Assembly: GCF_900107275.1 (NCBI RefSeq)
Contig: NZ_FNPI01000002.1
Coordinates: 1 to 64,000 of the forward strand
Reading direction: 5' to 3'
DNA length: 64,000 nt
From: Evansella caseinilytica
Lineage (GTDB): Bacteria > Bacillota > Bacilli > Bacillales > Salisediminibacteriaceae
The notes below the pieces were generated by a model. That model did not search any database. It was given only the letters and a program-made list of their open reading frames with translations, and was not told where the DNA came from. The first letter of the stretch is position 1. Every line of letters starts with the position of its first letter. Positions 8,328-17,528 of the stretch are shown piece after piece. A program made the translations under genes and the position numbers.

Positions 8328-9173
8328 ATGACATATCGCTTATTGGCGTTGAACATCGATGGAACCCTGCTGAAGTCGAATCACCGGCTGGCAAAGGAAA
8401 CGAAGGAAGCGATTGATTATGTCAAGGAGAAAGGAGTCTACATAACAATTGCAACCGGGCGGGCGTTTCCGTCTGCCAAAAAAGTGGCGAAAGCCTTAAA
8501 GTTAAACAACGCCTTTTTGGTGACACATGATGGAGCTTACGTCGCATCAGAAGTAGACAATCCGATATATGAGCGGCGCCTGGACTCGGAGCGAGTCTAT
8601 CAGATCGTTGATATTCTTGAAAATTACTATTGTCATGTGCGATTGATGCATGAAAAATACGCGGTTGGAAATAAAGTCCGGGAACGGAATCAATTAGTAG
8701 CACGAATGAACATCGGTGATCCATTGTTTTATCCGCTGAGTTATGTCGACTCAGCAAGCCACTATCTCATTGATCAACCGCTTACAGTTCCGAAGATCCG
8801 CGCCTTTTTTTGGAACGAAAAAGAACGGAAAGATGCGCTGGAAGAAGTGAGGGAAGCGGTTAGCGATATTCATATTACATCTTCCGCAGAAGGAAGCCTC
8901 GATATTGTTGACGGATCGGTATCAAAGGCAAAAGGCCTGCAAGTGCTGGGTAAAAAGCTCGGGATCAGCATGAATGAAATGGTTTCGATCGGTTCCTATA
9001 CAAATGATATTGAAATGGTCGCTGCATCAGGCTTGGGAGTGGCCATGGGCCAAGGTCCGCAAGAATTGAAGAACATAGCCGACTGGGTGACACGCTCGAA
9101 CAATCAAAACGGTGTCGGATACATGGTAAAAGAAGTGTTCCGCAAGCAGTTTCATCCGGCTGTATTTAAATAA
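8328..9173 (+). CDS. yhaX: Cof-type HAD-IIB phosphatase (YhaX-like)
   Basis: 281 residues. It carries the haloacid-dehalogenase motifs of the Cof subfamily: motif I as LNIDGTLLKSN (the usual first Asp of DxDGT is Asn, so NIDGT), motif II TIATGR, a C2 cap with YHVRLMHEKY-type strands, motif III lysine in GSVSKAKGLQ, and motif IV GSYTNDIEMVAASG. The Asn in place of the nucleophilic Asp is notable and may reduce or abolish phosphatase activity. AAGGGGGAAGG stands before the ATG. The gene sits upstream of hemZ as yhaX does in B. subtilis, where yhaX is expressed in the mother cell under sigma-E; substrate unknown. Confidence 0.85.
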   Translation: MTYRLLALNIDGTLLKSNHRLAKETKEAIDYVKEKGVYITIATGRAFPSAKKVAKALKLNNAFLVTHDGAYVASEVDNPIYERRLDSERVYQIVDILENYYCHVRLMHEKYAVGNKVRERNQLVARMNIGDPLFYPLSYVDSASHYLIDQPLTVPKIRAFFWNEKERKDALEEVREAVSDIHITSSAEGSLDIVDGSVSKAKGLQVLGKKLGISMNEMVSIGSYTNDIEMVAASGLGVAMGQGPQELKNIADWVTRSNNQNGVGYMVKEVFRKQFHPAVFK

Positions 9174-9272
9174 TCAGCTTAAAGCATGCAACGGGGAAGT
9201 TTCCTCCTCCGCAGCGCTGAATCGCTCTGGCGACCTTGGTAATTGGTATTATTTGCAAATCCTTCCTTTGTG

Positions 9273-9301
9273 TTGACCATCCTCGCCGGGACAGATAAAC
9301 T
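9273..9301 (+). promoter_or_regulatory. Candidate sigma-A promoter for hemZ
   Basis: TTGACC (9273-9278), a 17-base spacer and TAAACT (9296-9301) precede the hemZ ATG by about 40 bases. Spacing is ideal; the -10 differs from TATAAT at two positions. Confidence 0.6.
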
Positions 9302-9341
9302 GAAGAAAGTGTAATCATTCGCAAGAAGGGAAAGACATTGT

Positions 9342-10835
9342 ATGGCACTTTTAACACTTGTTGGTGCGGAGGCATCCTTCCAGCGGTCATTTGAACGACT
9401 CTTTCAGCTTTTTTTCGAAGAGGGCACCATCGTTTTGTCCGCTTCACCGGAGTTTGCTGACGACGGATTAACGTTAATTTTTGAGAAAAAAGTGGTTGGC
9501 GGCGAGCCTTGTCTACAAGGAACTCTTTACGATGGAAAAAAAAAAGTGGACTCGGAGACAAGCGATTTTTTTCCTGAAGAGCAGCATCAGGGGGCGGCGC
9601 TCAAGCGTCTGATGAGTCAACTCATTGTCAAGCTGCTTGAACGATACACCGGCTGGAGCCAGCCGTGGGGGATTCTCACGGGCGTCCGACCGACAAAGCT
9701 GTATCATTCCATGAGAAGGCAAGGGATGACCGACAGTGAAATAAAACAAAAGCTCATGGACGAATACATGGTTCAGCAGGATAAAGCAGAGCTCCTGTCA
9801 CAAATCGTCGGGAGGCAGTTGTCCGTGGTCCCTGATCTCGATACGCTTCAGCAGGAGGTCAGCATTTATATCGGTATCCCGTTCTGTCCGACGATGTGCG
9901 CTTACTGCACGTTTCCGGCCTATCCGATAAACGGAAAGAACGGTTCCGTTGACGAGTTTCTCACCGGTCTGCACTATGAAATGGAAAAAGTCGGCGGTTG
10001 GTTAACGGCAAATGATATCCGCGTCACCACGATATATTTTGGCGGCGGTACACCGACGAGCATTACTGCTGAGCAAATGGATGCATTGTATGAGAAAATG
10101 CATGCTGTTTTTCCGAATACAGCTGGTGTAAGGGAACTGACCGTTGAAGCGGGCAGACCGGATACTATCACCAAAGAAAAAATCGCTGTGTTGAAAAAAT
10201 GGAATGTGGATCGGATCAGCGTGAATCCACAGTCGTTTACAAACGAGACGTTGAAGGCGATTGGCCGCCATCATTCCGTTGAGGAGACAGTAGACAAATA
10301 TCGACTGGCGTATGAGAGCGGCTTGACAAATATAAATATGGATTTAATCATCGGCTTGCCTGGAGAAGGAGCGGCGGAGTTTACGCATTCGTTGAACGTG
10401 ACGGAAAAACTCCGCCCCGCTTCCCTGACTGTGCACACTTTGTCTTATAAGCGGGCATCGCCGATGACAAAGTATAAGGAGAAGTACAAGGTTGCGGATC
10501 GCGAAGAAATTCATCAAATGATGGAGCAAGCTCGTGCGTGGATGGAAGAACACGGGTATGTTCCTTATTACCTGTACCGCCAAAAAAACATTTTAGGAAA
10601 TCTGGAAAATATCGGCTACGCCTTACCTGGTCAAGAGAGCATTTACAACATGATGATCATGGAGGAAGTGCAGACGGTTATCGGTTTAGGCTGCGGCGCC
10701 TCCAGCAAGTGGGTCGACCCGAAGACTGGTAACATCGACCGCTTTGCCAATCCGAAGGACCCGCGATCATATGCGGACAGATATGAAGAATATACAGAAC
10801 GAAAAATACAGGTACTCAACGAGCTTTTTGCTTAG
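9342..10835 (+). CDS. hemZ: Oxygen-independent coproporphyrinogen dehydrogenase-like radical SAM protein HemZ
   Basis: 497 residues. The radical-SAM iron-sulfur site is FCPTMCAYCTF (CxxxCxxC), at residues about 186-194, preceded by an N-terminal domain of about 170 residues typical of Bacillus HemZ (YhaV/W) and absent in HemN. The GGGTPTS and VEAGRPDTI motifs and NPQSFTNETLKAIGR follow, all conserved in HemN-type enzymes. The family carries out anaerobic oxidative decarboxylation of coproporphyrinogen III; in B. subtilis hemZ is induced without oxygen. It stands alone behind its own candidate promoter; the TAG stop is four bases before a palindromic repeat. Confidence 0.92.
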   Translation: MALLTLVGAEASFQRSFERLFQLFFEEGTIVLSASPEFADDGLTLIFEKKVVGGEPCLQGTLYDGKKKVDSETSDFFPEEQHQGAALKRLMSQLIVKLLERYTGWSQPWGILTGVRPTKLYHSMRRQGMTDSEIKQKLMDEYMVQQDKAELLSQIVGRQLSVVPDLDTLQQEVSIYIGIPFCPTMCAYCTFPAYPINGKNGSVDEFLTGLHYEMEKVGGWLTANDIRVTTIYFGGGTPTSITAEQMDALYEKMHAVFPNTAGVRELTVEAGRPDTITKEKIAVLKKWNVDRISVNPQSFTNETLKAIGRHHSVEETVDKYRLAYESGLTNINMDLIIGLPGEGAAEFTHSLNVTEKLRPASLTVHTLSYKRASPMTKYKEKYKVADREEIHQMMEQARAWMEEHGYVPYYLYRQKNILGNLENIGYALPGQESIYNMMIMEEVQTVIGLGCGASSKWVDPKTGNIDRFANPKDPRSYADRYEEYTERKIQVLNELFA

Positions 10836-11220
10836 TGAGCGTGTTCAAAAAGATAAAAGGCGATCTTTATGAACAAACATTTGAATAAACGGCGGCGCCT
10901 CGAAAGGCCGTATTTTCCTTTTGAGGGGCCGCAGTAATAAGCTTGATTGGGGTCGCAGCTGTTTCTTTACGGAAGCACTGCGTCCTATTTTTATTTTTGG
11001 GTGATGGAAGCCAGCGGCAACGATGACAAATGGGGCGTTTTAGAATAGCCGTGATCTCTGACAACCGACGCGATGGCACGATGAGACAGCTCGCAGCTTC
11101 TCAGTGAAGAATGGCTCGTTGCTTCGTGTCTGTTCAAAAAGATAAGAAGCGTTCTTTTTGAACAAACACATAAATTTAAAAAGGGATTTTTGTTTTTAGT
11201 TAGAAATTGTTTTTAGAAGA
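10836..11220. repeat. Two palindromes enclosing a fragment of the long dispersed element
   Basis: One palindrome lies at 10841-10880 (GTGTTCAAAAAGATaaaaggcg...) directly behind the hemZ stop and another at 11131-11169. Between about 11050 and 11130 is a minus-orientation fragment of the long element (the GGCACGATGAGACAGCTCGCAGC block). The rest, 10885-11050, contains no recognisable gene; it may be the decayed interior of a copy. Confidence 0.8.
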
Positions 11221-11256
11221 AGCTTGGTCAAGAAAAGTAGGGAAGGGGTGGATAGG

Positions 11257-11688
11257 ATGGACGAGAATAAATTTAGGAAATCATTTGAAAAGGCATTGAA
11301 AATACACCAGGATGGCACGGGGCAGCTTTTCCTTTACTCCTTGCTGGATTTTCAGATTGATTATGATGAAGAAGAGGAAAAAGTTTTTATCCGCGTTCCT
11401 GTCACGGAAATCATGTTTAATCCGGTGGGCTTTCTTCACGGAGGAATGCTTACGTATATAGCTGATACGGCAATGGGGCATTTATGTGCGGCATTTGCGG
11501 AACGTCCGGGTGTGTCGTTGGAATTGAAGACACAGTTTTTCCGCACCACCCGGAAAGGGGAGATCACAGCGATGGCTTACTTCTTAAAAAAAGGCAAGCA
11601 AATTCAGTTCGTAGAATGCGTGCTTGTGGATGACAGGGAAAGGGAGCTTGGCAAAGTAACAGCAACATTTTATTCGTTGGCAGAATGA
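11257..11688 (+). CDS. Hotdog-fold thioesterase, PaaI/YdiI type
   Basis: 143 residues from the ATG at 11257, chosen because GGAAGGGG lies just upstream; a TTG at 11224 in the same frame has no such site. The hotdog core shows NPVGFLHGGMLTYIADTAMGHL, the HGG(M)xxxxxD signature helix of PaaI-type acyl-CoA thioesterases, then LELKTQFFRTTRKGEITAMA and the closing strand ELGKVTATFYSL. Such enzymes hydrolyse acyl-CoA thioesters in the cytoplasm, usually as tetramers. The gene stands alone between a repeat-filled gap and the yhaO promoter region; natural substrate cannot be told. Confidence 0.85.
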   Translation: MDENKFRKSFEKALKIHQDGTGQLFLYSLLDFQIDYDEEEEKVFIRVPVTEIMFNPVGFLHGGMLTYIADTAMGHLCAAFAERPGVSLELKTQFFRTTRKGEITAMAYFLKKGKQIQFVECVLVDDRERELGKVTATFYSLAE

Positions 11689-11874
11689 GCGGATGAATTG
11701 GAGGACTTTACAAGGTAACCTTCTACTTTAAAAAGAAACCGACTGTTTCATCTGGAAGGGCAGAGTGCAGCGGAATCGGGCCGGAAGAGAACCGGAGTAG
11801 TGTCGTGGTGTCTCGAAAGAGCCAGATTCGGGACAGTATCGACCTGCTTCAAGCTATAATGTGAAATCAAAAAA

Positions 11875-11904
11875 CGAACATTCATTCTCCTTTTGTGCTA
11901 TAAT
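11875..11904 (+). promoter_or_regulatory. LexA-box-like site and -10 element before yhaO
   Basis: CGAACATTCATTCT (11875-11888) matches the Bacillus LexA box CGAACRNRYGTTYC at 11 of 14 positions, with an intact CGAAC half. TATAAT follows at 11899-11904; no good -35 is placed. A second TATAAT is at 11855-11860. B. subtilis yhaO is reported as LexA-controlled, which supports but does not prove the site. The rest of 11689-12160 holds no supported gene. Confidence 0.45.
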
Positions 11905-12160
11905 TTAGAAAGAATCAAAACGTACCGCCAGCGGGCAGTCAGTGCAGGCACCAAGGCGACGTTTCGATATAGAAATGGCTGTTCTGTTCCAGGCGGTCGC
12001 TTGTTATTTTTCAACATTGCGATGGCTTCTTTGAGGAGGCTGTTCCGGCTGCCTCCCGCTTGTCATTTTTATGCTCGCCGCTCACCAGCTTATCCAGCGA
12101 GCGGAGTCATTACTTTTTGAGCATCTTTCATTACTAAACTATTGGCGGAAAGGCAGGGGT

Positions 12161-13396
12161 ATGATGCCACGTTTTATACATTGCGCAGATGTTCATTTAG
12201 GACGGTCGATTCGGGTGTCGCTGGATCTGCCCGGACATTTGACACAAACAGTTCAGGATGCGGCTTATACATCCTTTAAACAGATCATTGCGGAAGCCAT
12301 CGAGAGGAAAGTTGATTTTGTATTAATCAGCGGTGATTTGTACGACCTGGAACAACGGTCGCTTCACGGACAATGGTTCGTCAAAAAACAGGCGGAAAGG
12401 CTGCTGGAGAAAAATATTCCGCTGTTCATCATCCATGGAAATCACGATCCGCTGATCAATGACAACAACGCTGTTTCCATGCCGGAAAATGTCCATATTT
12501 TTACGAACGATGTGGTTCCGGTTTTTCTCGAAACAGCCGACGGCGATAAAGTATATCTATACGGGTTCAGCTATCCGCAAAAAGCGTTTCATGAAAATCC
12601 GTTGCCGATGTATAAGCGTGTCCCGGATGACGCCGCTTTTCACATCGGGCTTCTGCACGGGCAGGAACGGATGCAGCAGGAGCATGAACCATACGCACCG
12701 TTTAAAGTGTCGGAGCTAATGGACAAGCACTTTGATTACTGGGCATTAGGCCATATACATAAACGGCAGCTGCTGGCGGAGCGTCCCGCTGTGGTGTATC
12801 CGGGGAACATCCAAGGTAGCCACCGAAAAGAAACCGGAGCAAAAGGTGCTTACTATGTGGAACTGTCCAAGCAGGCAGTAGAACTCGCTTTTATTTCTAC
12901 AGCGCCCGTACAATGGGAAAATATTGTCGTATCGATTGATTCGCTGCATTCCATTGACCAACTGCTTGACCTCGTTTGTACAATGCTGCATGAGCTGCAG
13001 CGGGACAGGCTTTATGTCATCGAGCTCAGCATTGAAGGACAGGGACATTTGCATGAGCAGTTAACCGGGGCGGAAGAACACGAGCTCCTGAGCATGATCA
13101 ACGATGCTGCGGTGACACGGTCAAATCATTGGATAAATCGCCTGTATGTGAAAACCTTGCCAACCATCGACCGCAGCGCATTGTACCAGCATGAACATTT
13201 ATTGGGGGATGTTGTAAGAACCGTTGACCGCTTAAAGCAGACAAAAACTGCCGCAGCTTCTTTAAACCCTGTTTTTTCTCATCCGTTACTGAAGCACTAT
13301 TTAACAGATCTTACCGAGGAGGAAATCGGCGACATTATTGACGGTGCAGAGCGGAAGCTGATTTCTGCACTTCTGAGGGAAGTGGAGCAGTCATGA
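12161..13396 (+). CDS. yhaO: DNA repair exonuclease YhaO (SbcD/Mre11-like)
   Basis: 411 residues from the ATG at 12161 (a second ATG follows at once); GGCAGGGG lies just upstream, and a longer in-frame start at 12071 has no site. Calcineurin-like metallophosphoesterase motifs appear in order: CADVHLGRS, SGDLYD, HGNHDP, LLHGQE and GHIHKRQ, forming the two-metal site of Mre11/SbcD nucleases within residues about 5-215. A C-terminal capping region follows. Its stop overlaps the yhaN start (ATGA), so the two proteins are made together and probably form an SbcCD-like complex for processing DNA ends. Confidence 0.93.
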   Translation: MMPRFIHCADVHLGRSIRVSLDLPGHLTQTVQDAAYTSFKQIIAEAIERKVDFVLISGDLYDLEQRSLHGQWFVKKQAERLLEKNIPLFIIHGNHDPLINDNNAVSMPENVHIFTNDVVPVFLETADGDKVYLYGFSYPQKAFHENPLPMYKRVPDDAAFHIGLLHGQERMQQEHEPYAPFKVSELMDKHFDYWALGHIHKRQLLAERPAVVYPGNIQGSHRKETGAKGAYYVELSKQAVELAFISTAPVQWENIVVSIDSLHSIDQLLDLVCTMLHELQRDRLYVIELSIEGQGHLHEQLTGAEEHELLSMINDAAVTRSNHWINRLYVKTLPTIDRSALYQHEHLLGDVVRTVDRLKQTKTAAASLNPVFSHPLLKHYLTDLTEEEIGDIIDGAERKLISALLREVEQS

Positions 13397-16383
13397 GGAT
13401 TGAAAACATACATATTTACGGATACGGTAAATGGGAAGATAAGCAATGGGATGTAAGCGGGGAAGGTATTCATGTTTTCCTTGGTAGGAATGAATCGGGA
13501 AAATCTACACTGATGTCATTCATCCAATCGATTTTATTCGGATTTCCCAAAAAAGGCGGCAACCAATATATTCCCTATAGCGGCACAGCCTATGGCGGAA
13601 AATTATCACTTGTCATGAATGACGGCAGGAAGATTGCAGTGGAACGGGTCAAAGGGAGAAAAGCAAAAGGTGATGTCACGGTCTATGAAGAGGACGGGCG
13701 CTCCGCCGGGGAAGAACGGCTTGCGGAGCTGCTCAAGGGAGTGGATCTTGCCACGTTTCAAGGTGTCTTTCATTTTGATTTGGACGGTCTAAGCAATATC
13801 GCCGATATGAATCCGGTGGAGCTGAATCAATTTTTGTACGATACCGGGCTTGGCGGCGGCCGCTCGATATCGGGTCTGGAAAATGCCCTCCAGACGGAAA
13901 TGGAGCAGCTTTTTAGGCCGCGCGGGAAAAAAACAGAAATGAACGCACTCGCATTTCAATTGGAAAAGAAGGAACAAGATATCCATGAGTGGAACAAACG
14001 GCTCGATCAGTATGACCGCTTGAAGGAGCGTATCCGCAGTAAGGAACGGCAGTGGCAGGAAAATAGGCAGCAACAGCGGGAACTGACGGAGAAATTGAAG
14101 CAAACAGAGAAAGCGGCAATGCTCCAGCCGCTGGCCAAGGAATGGGAAGAACGCCGGCTGCTGTTACAGGAAACAGCCCGTGGCGATTTGAACTTTCCGG
14201 AGGAGGGTGTTGCCCGCCTGGAGACACTTCATGAAAAGCTCATGGAAAAGCAAGCGGCAATCCGCGACGAACAGCATCAGCAACTGCTCCTCGAACAGGA
14301 GTTGGAGTCGATAACGCTTCACGAACAATGGCCGGAGATAAAAAAGGAGCTCAGTCAGAAAATACAGGAGTATGACTTCACTCGAAAAGATTGGGAGAAG
14401 CTAGAGGAATACAAGCTTGACATCGAGCGCTTGGACAGGCAGCTGGATCGTTTAGAAAAGCAGTGGCTGCTGAATCGGCAGCACCGCTTTTCGGATATTC
14501 CGTTTTCACCGTATTTAAAACACACACTACTGTCTTTTAAAACGCGGCTAACATCAACGGATGAAAGCATCCGGCGGCTGAGCGAGGAAAAAAACAGATT
14601 GGAAATGGAAGTGGAGTACAGCGCAAAAGAGCTGGAAAGTGAAGAGAGCAAATTATTGCGCGTGGAAGAGGCTGCCGAGTTGCAAAAAGCAATGGACCAA
14701 TTTAAAGAGGAGGAGCATTTCCATTTCGAAAGGAAGCTGCTGGAGGAGCAGCTTTCCGATAAGCAAGCGCAGGGCCGGCGGCTGCTGGCAGCGGAAAAGA
14801 GGCAACAGACAGCCTTTTTGCTCCTGGCAGTGGTTGTATTTTTCCTGGCCGCTGCTTCCTATTTTATTTCCGAACAGACCGCCGCCATTTTTCTCCTCAG
14901 TGTTGCAATGGTGCTTTTCGCCACCTTCTATTGGAAAAAACGGTCCGCTTCGCAGCTGCAGGCGGATATAAAAAAAGAAGAAAACAGGCTGTTAAGGAAA
15001 ATCGAGGAATGGCATAACGAGCATCACCGACAGGCAGATCCCGGGCAAATCGAACGCTGGAAAAATAGCTTGGTAGCAGATCAAAAGCGAAAACTGCGCG
15101 TAGACGCGGTAAAATATCAATTGCGGGAAAAAACAGCGCGGCGAAACAGAGCCGTAAAGGAGCTGCAGCAGCTAAGAGCGGATGAACAGACATGCGCTGT
15201 CGAACTTCATCGCTGGTGCGGGGAAAATAATCTTCCGACAGATGAAGCGCTTGCTTATTATGAAGGACTGTTAACTGCTGCCGAAGAATGGCAGCAATTG
15301 GAGAAAGAACGCCATGATTTGATCCGCAAAAGCAAAAACATTGAAAAAAGTAAGGAAGCATACATTGCCGGACTGAAAGAGCTGGCAAGACGTACAAATT
15401 TGCCGGAAGACCGGCCCGCAGCTGCTCTCATTGAGAAGCTGAAGGATTTTCTCGCTGAACAGGAGCGGCTTGAAAATGAAAAACAACAGCTGCGGCAAAT
15501 GCGGCAGCATCGGCGGGAAAGCCAGGTGAAGCTTTCCTTGGTGATGGAGGATCTGATGCAGCAGCAGCAGGTGCTGTTTGAAAAGGCGGGAGCTGCCGAT
15601 GAAGAATCATTCAGAAGGAAAGGAACAGAGTACAGGCGACGTCAGGAATTATCTGCTGAAATGCAGCAGCTGTGGATACAAATGAAGCTCATTTTCCCGG
15701 TTGAGAAGGAGTTGCGGCTGGTAATCGAGCGCTTGTTATACGATGAATACGATCCGCAGCTGGAGCTCGAGCGGTTGAAAGAAAGCTTGCAGCTGACGAT
15801 GGAAAGCGGGGATGAATTAGTTAACACTCTTGCTGAGTTGAAAGAGGAAGCAGCTGCACTTGAACGGGACGGAACATATGAAAACTTACTGCAAGATTTT
15901 TCGCAAATGAAAGAAGAGCTTCAGACCCTTGCAAAAAAATGGGCAACGTTGGCTGTCAGTAGACAGATTGTTGGCGAGATCAAGCACATTTATGAACAGG
16001 AAAAACAGCCAGCAGTGATTAGGGAAGCCGGGCAGCTGTTCAAAATAATGACCGGAGGGGAATATGTAAGGCTGTTCGCGCCGTTAGGGGAAGAAAGATT
16101 TGTACTGGAGCGGGCCGACGGCGTCAGATTTGAACCGATGCATGTCAGCCGCGGTACATGCGAGCTGCTGTATTTGGCGCTGCGGCTGTCCCTTGCCACT
16201 TTGTTTACCATGCAGGCAAACTTTCCGATATTCATGGATGAAGTCTTGGTAAATATTGATAAAGAGCGCCGGGAAAAGGTGATAGCCGCCTTAAGAAAAC
16301 TAGCAGAAACACGGCAGATCATCTTTTTTACTTGTCACCCGTATATAGAAAAAGAAGTAGGCGGAAAGGTAATAATCTTATAG
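13393..16383 (+). CDS. yhaN: AAA/SMC-like ATPase YhaN, partner of YhaO
   Basis: 996 residues. Walker A is GRNESGKSTL at residues 32-41; the C-terminal half-site holds the signature region HVSRGTCELLYLALRLSLA and Walker B with FPIFMDEVLVNID. Between them lie long coiled coils rich in E/K/Q/R. A hydrophobic pair of segments at about residues 475-515 (FLLLAVVVFFLAAASYFI and the following stretch) interrupts the coiled coil and may anchor the hinge in the membrane, unlike SbcC/Rad50, which has a zinc hook. Overlaps yhaO by four bases. The final TTA-TAG codons coincide with the terminal TTATAGTGTTTG of a dispersed repeat. Confidence 0.93.
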   Translation: MRIENIHIYGYGKWEDKQWDVSGEGIHVFLGRNESGKSTLMSFIQSILFGFPKKGGNQYIPYSGTAYGGKLSLVMNDGRKIAVERVKGRKAKGDVTVYEEDGRSAGEERLAELLKGVDLATFQGVFHFDLDGLSNIADMNPVELNQFLYDTGLGGGRSISGLENALQTEMEQLFRPRGKKTEMNALAFQLEKKEQDIHEWNKRLDQYDRLKERIRSKERQWQENRQQQRELTEKLKQTEKAAMLQPLAKEWEERRLLLQETARGDLNFPEEGVARLETLHEKLMEKQAAIRDEQHQQLLLEQELESITLHEQWPEIKKELSQKIQEYDFTRKDWEKLEEYKLDIERLDRQLDRLEKQWLLNRQHRFSDIPFSPYLKHTLLSFKTRLTSTDESIRRLSEEKNRLEMEVEYSAKELESEESKLLRVEEAAELQKAMDQFKEEEHFHFERKLLEEQLSDKQAQGRRLLAAEKRQQTAFLLLAVVVFFLAAASYFISEQTAAIFLLSVAMVLFATFYWKKRSASQLQADIKKEENRLLRKIEEWHNEHHRQADPGQIERWKNSLVADQKRKLRVDAVKYQLREKTARRNRAVKELQQLRADEQTCAVELHRWCGENNLPTDEALAYYEGLLTAAEEWQQLEKERHDLIRKSKNIEKSKEAYIAGLKELARRTNLPEDRPAAALIEKLKDFLAEQERLENEKQQLRQMRQHRRESQVKLSLVMEDLMQQQQVLFEKAGAADEESFRRKGTEYRRRQELSAEMQQLWIQMKLIFPVEKELRLVIERLLYDEYDPQLELERLKESLQLTMESGDELVNTLAELKEEAAALERDGTYENLLQDFSQMKEELQTLAKKWATLAVSRQIVGEIKHIYEQEKQPAVIREAGQLFKIMTGGEYVRLFAPLGEERFVLERADGVRFEPMHVSRGTCELLYLALRLSLATLFTMQANFPIFMDEVLVNIDKERREKVIAALRKLAETRQIIFFTCHPYIEKEVGGKVIIL

Positions 16384-16746
16384 TGTTTGTTCAAAAAGAT
16401 CGTTTTTTATCTTTTTGAACAAGCACGATGCAACGAGCCGTACTTCACTGAAATGCTGCGAGCTGTCTCATCGTGTCATCGCGAGCGATGACACTTGGAT
16501 CGACGTTGGAGTTCTACTAGCAGAGGAAGAGACTATGGGTGGAGCCGATGCCTTCTTTTCAGGCCGGCTATGAGTGGGGGTTTCGGAACCAGGATGGTGA
16601 CATTCCGCCGTTGCCCACAAATGCAACCTGAATGTGCTTCGTCGAGTAACCGCAGACGCAGGACGTGGGCAGTACTTAGGCGGTATCGTGCGGAACCATT
16701 GCCTTTTTGAACATGCTCTTATAGTGTTTTATTGAACACGCTCTTT
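16384..16746 (+). repeat. Complete copy of the long GTTCAAAAAG-ended element
   Basis: From GTTCAAAAAG at 16389 to CTTTTTGAAC at 16712 (324 bp). The left end is the full palindrome (16384-16426); the interior carries the block common to all copies (CATCGTGTCATCGCGAGCGATG hairpin, TAGCAGAGGAAGAGAC, CATTCCGCCGTTG, AGGCGG). TCTTATAGTGTTT flanks both sides. Short ORFs through it are not conserved in frame among copies, so it is read as non-coding. Confidence 0.9.
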
Positions 16747-16804
16747 TAACAACGATGATGATTTGGTAAAATCATTGTAGTGTATGAGGGTGGAGGTTTT
16801 TGCG

Positions 16805-17383
16805 TTGAGTGATGAGAAGGAGCTTCAAAAAATGACTGATGAAATGTGGACACACTACGAAGAAACAAAGGATCAATTTATACAAAGCATTGCCAAAAAC
16901 ATGGCTTTATACGGCATAACCCCTTCCGTCGGCAGATTGTACGGGTCATTATATTTTTCCAACGAACCGATGACGCTGGATGACATGCAGCATGCTTTAG
17001 GCATGAGTAAAACAAGCATGAGCACCGGTGTCAGATCGCTGCTTGACATGAAAATGGTGGAGCCGGTTTTCCGCCGGGGCGTCAGAAAGGACCTATACCG
17101 GACGGAACAGGATTGGTTCAAATCATTTACTGCATTGTTTTCACGGCAATGGAAGAAGGCCGCGGAATCGAATATAGAGGAAGCGGAGGAAGCGAAGCTG
17201 GAGCTGGAAAGCATCCTGGCTGCGACGGTGGACGAAGAGCTGAAGCGGTGTATTGAAAAGGATCTGGCCCGCTTGGCGTATGCACAAAATTATTATGAAT
17301 GGCTGCTGCGGTTCGTTGCAGCTGTCGAAACAGGGAAAATCTATGAGCTTGTCCCTAAGCAAAATAAAGAAGAGAAAAAATAA
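16805..17383 (+). CDS. GbsR/OpuCR-type MarR-like transcriptional regulator
   Basis: 192 residues from the TTG at 16805, with GGGTGGAGG eight bases upstream; the ATG at 16784 overlaps the site region and is less likely. The winged helix lies at residues about 25-105: TPSVGRLYGSLYFSNEPMTLDDMQHALGMSKTSMSTGVRSLLDMKMVEPV is the recognisable GbsR-family DNA-binding segment. A helical C-terminal dimerisation part follows. Relatives repress choline and glycine-betaine uptake or synthesis genes (gbsAB, opuC), but no such gene is in this window. It ends with its own terminator and is separate from cssRS downstream. Confidence 0.85.
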   Translation: MSDEKELQKMTDEMWTHYEETKDQFIQSIAKNMALYGITPSVGRLYGSLYFSNEPMTLDDMQHALGMSKTSMSTGVRSLLDMKMVEPVFRRGVRKDLYRTEQDWFKSFTALFSRQWKKAAESNIEEAEEAKLELESILAATVDEELKRCIEKDLARLAYAQNYYEWLLRFVAAVETGKIYELVPKQNKEEKK

Positions 17384-17391
17384 GGGGAACC

Positions 17392-17434
17392 GGGTGTGCA
17401 TGAAGACGTGCTTCTGTCTTTGCCCACCCTTTTT
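17392..17434 (+). terminator. Intrinsic terminator after the GbsR-type gene
   Basis: An imperfect stem GGGTGTGCATGAAGAC ... GTCTTTGCCCACCC is followed by five T, nine bases after the stop codon. Confidence 0.8.
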
Positions 17435-17481
17435 GAGCATATGCAGGCTTGTAAACACCGCTTTCAATAGCTGGAGAAAGG

Positions 17482-17528
17482 AATAATGATTCTCATTCCT
17501 AAAGTTTTGTATTAAAATGTAGTATAAA
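17482..17528 (+). promoter_or_regulatory. Fur-box-like palindrome upstream of cssR
   Basis: The stretch AATAATGATTCTCATTCCT matches the classical 19-base Fur consensus at about 13 positions, with the symmetric core AATGA-TTC-TCATT. A TATAAA at 17523-17528 could be the -10 of a promoter it overlaps. No ORF with a ribosome binding site lies between it and cssR (17735); a hairpin follows around 17530-17565. The remaining 17565-17734 contains a remnant of a repeat end (CTTTTTGAATAGGCTC). Confidence 0.4.
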
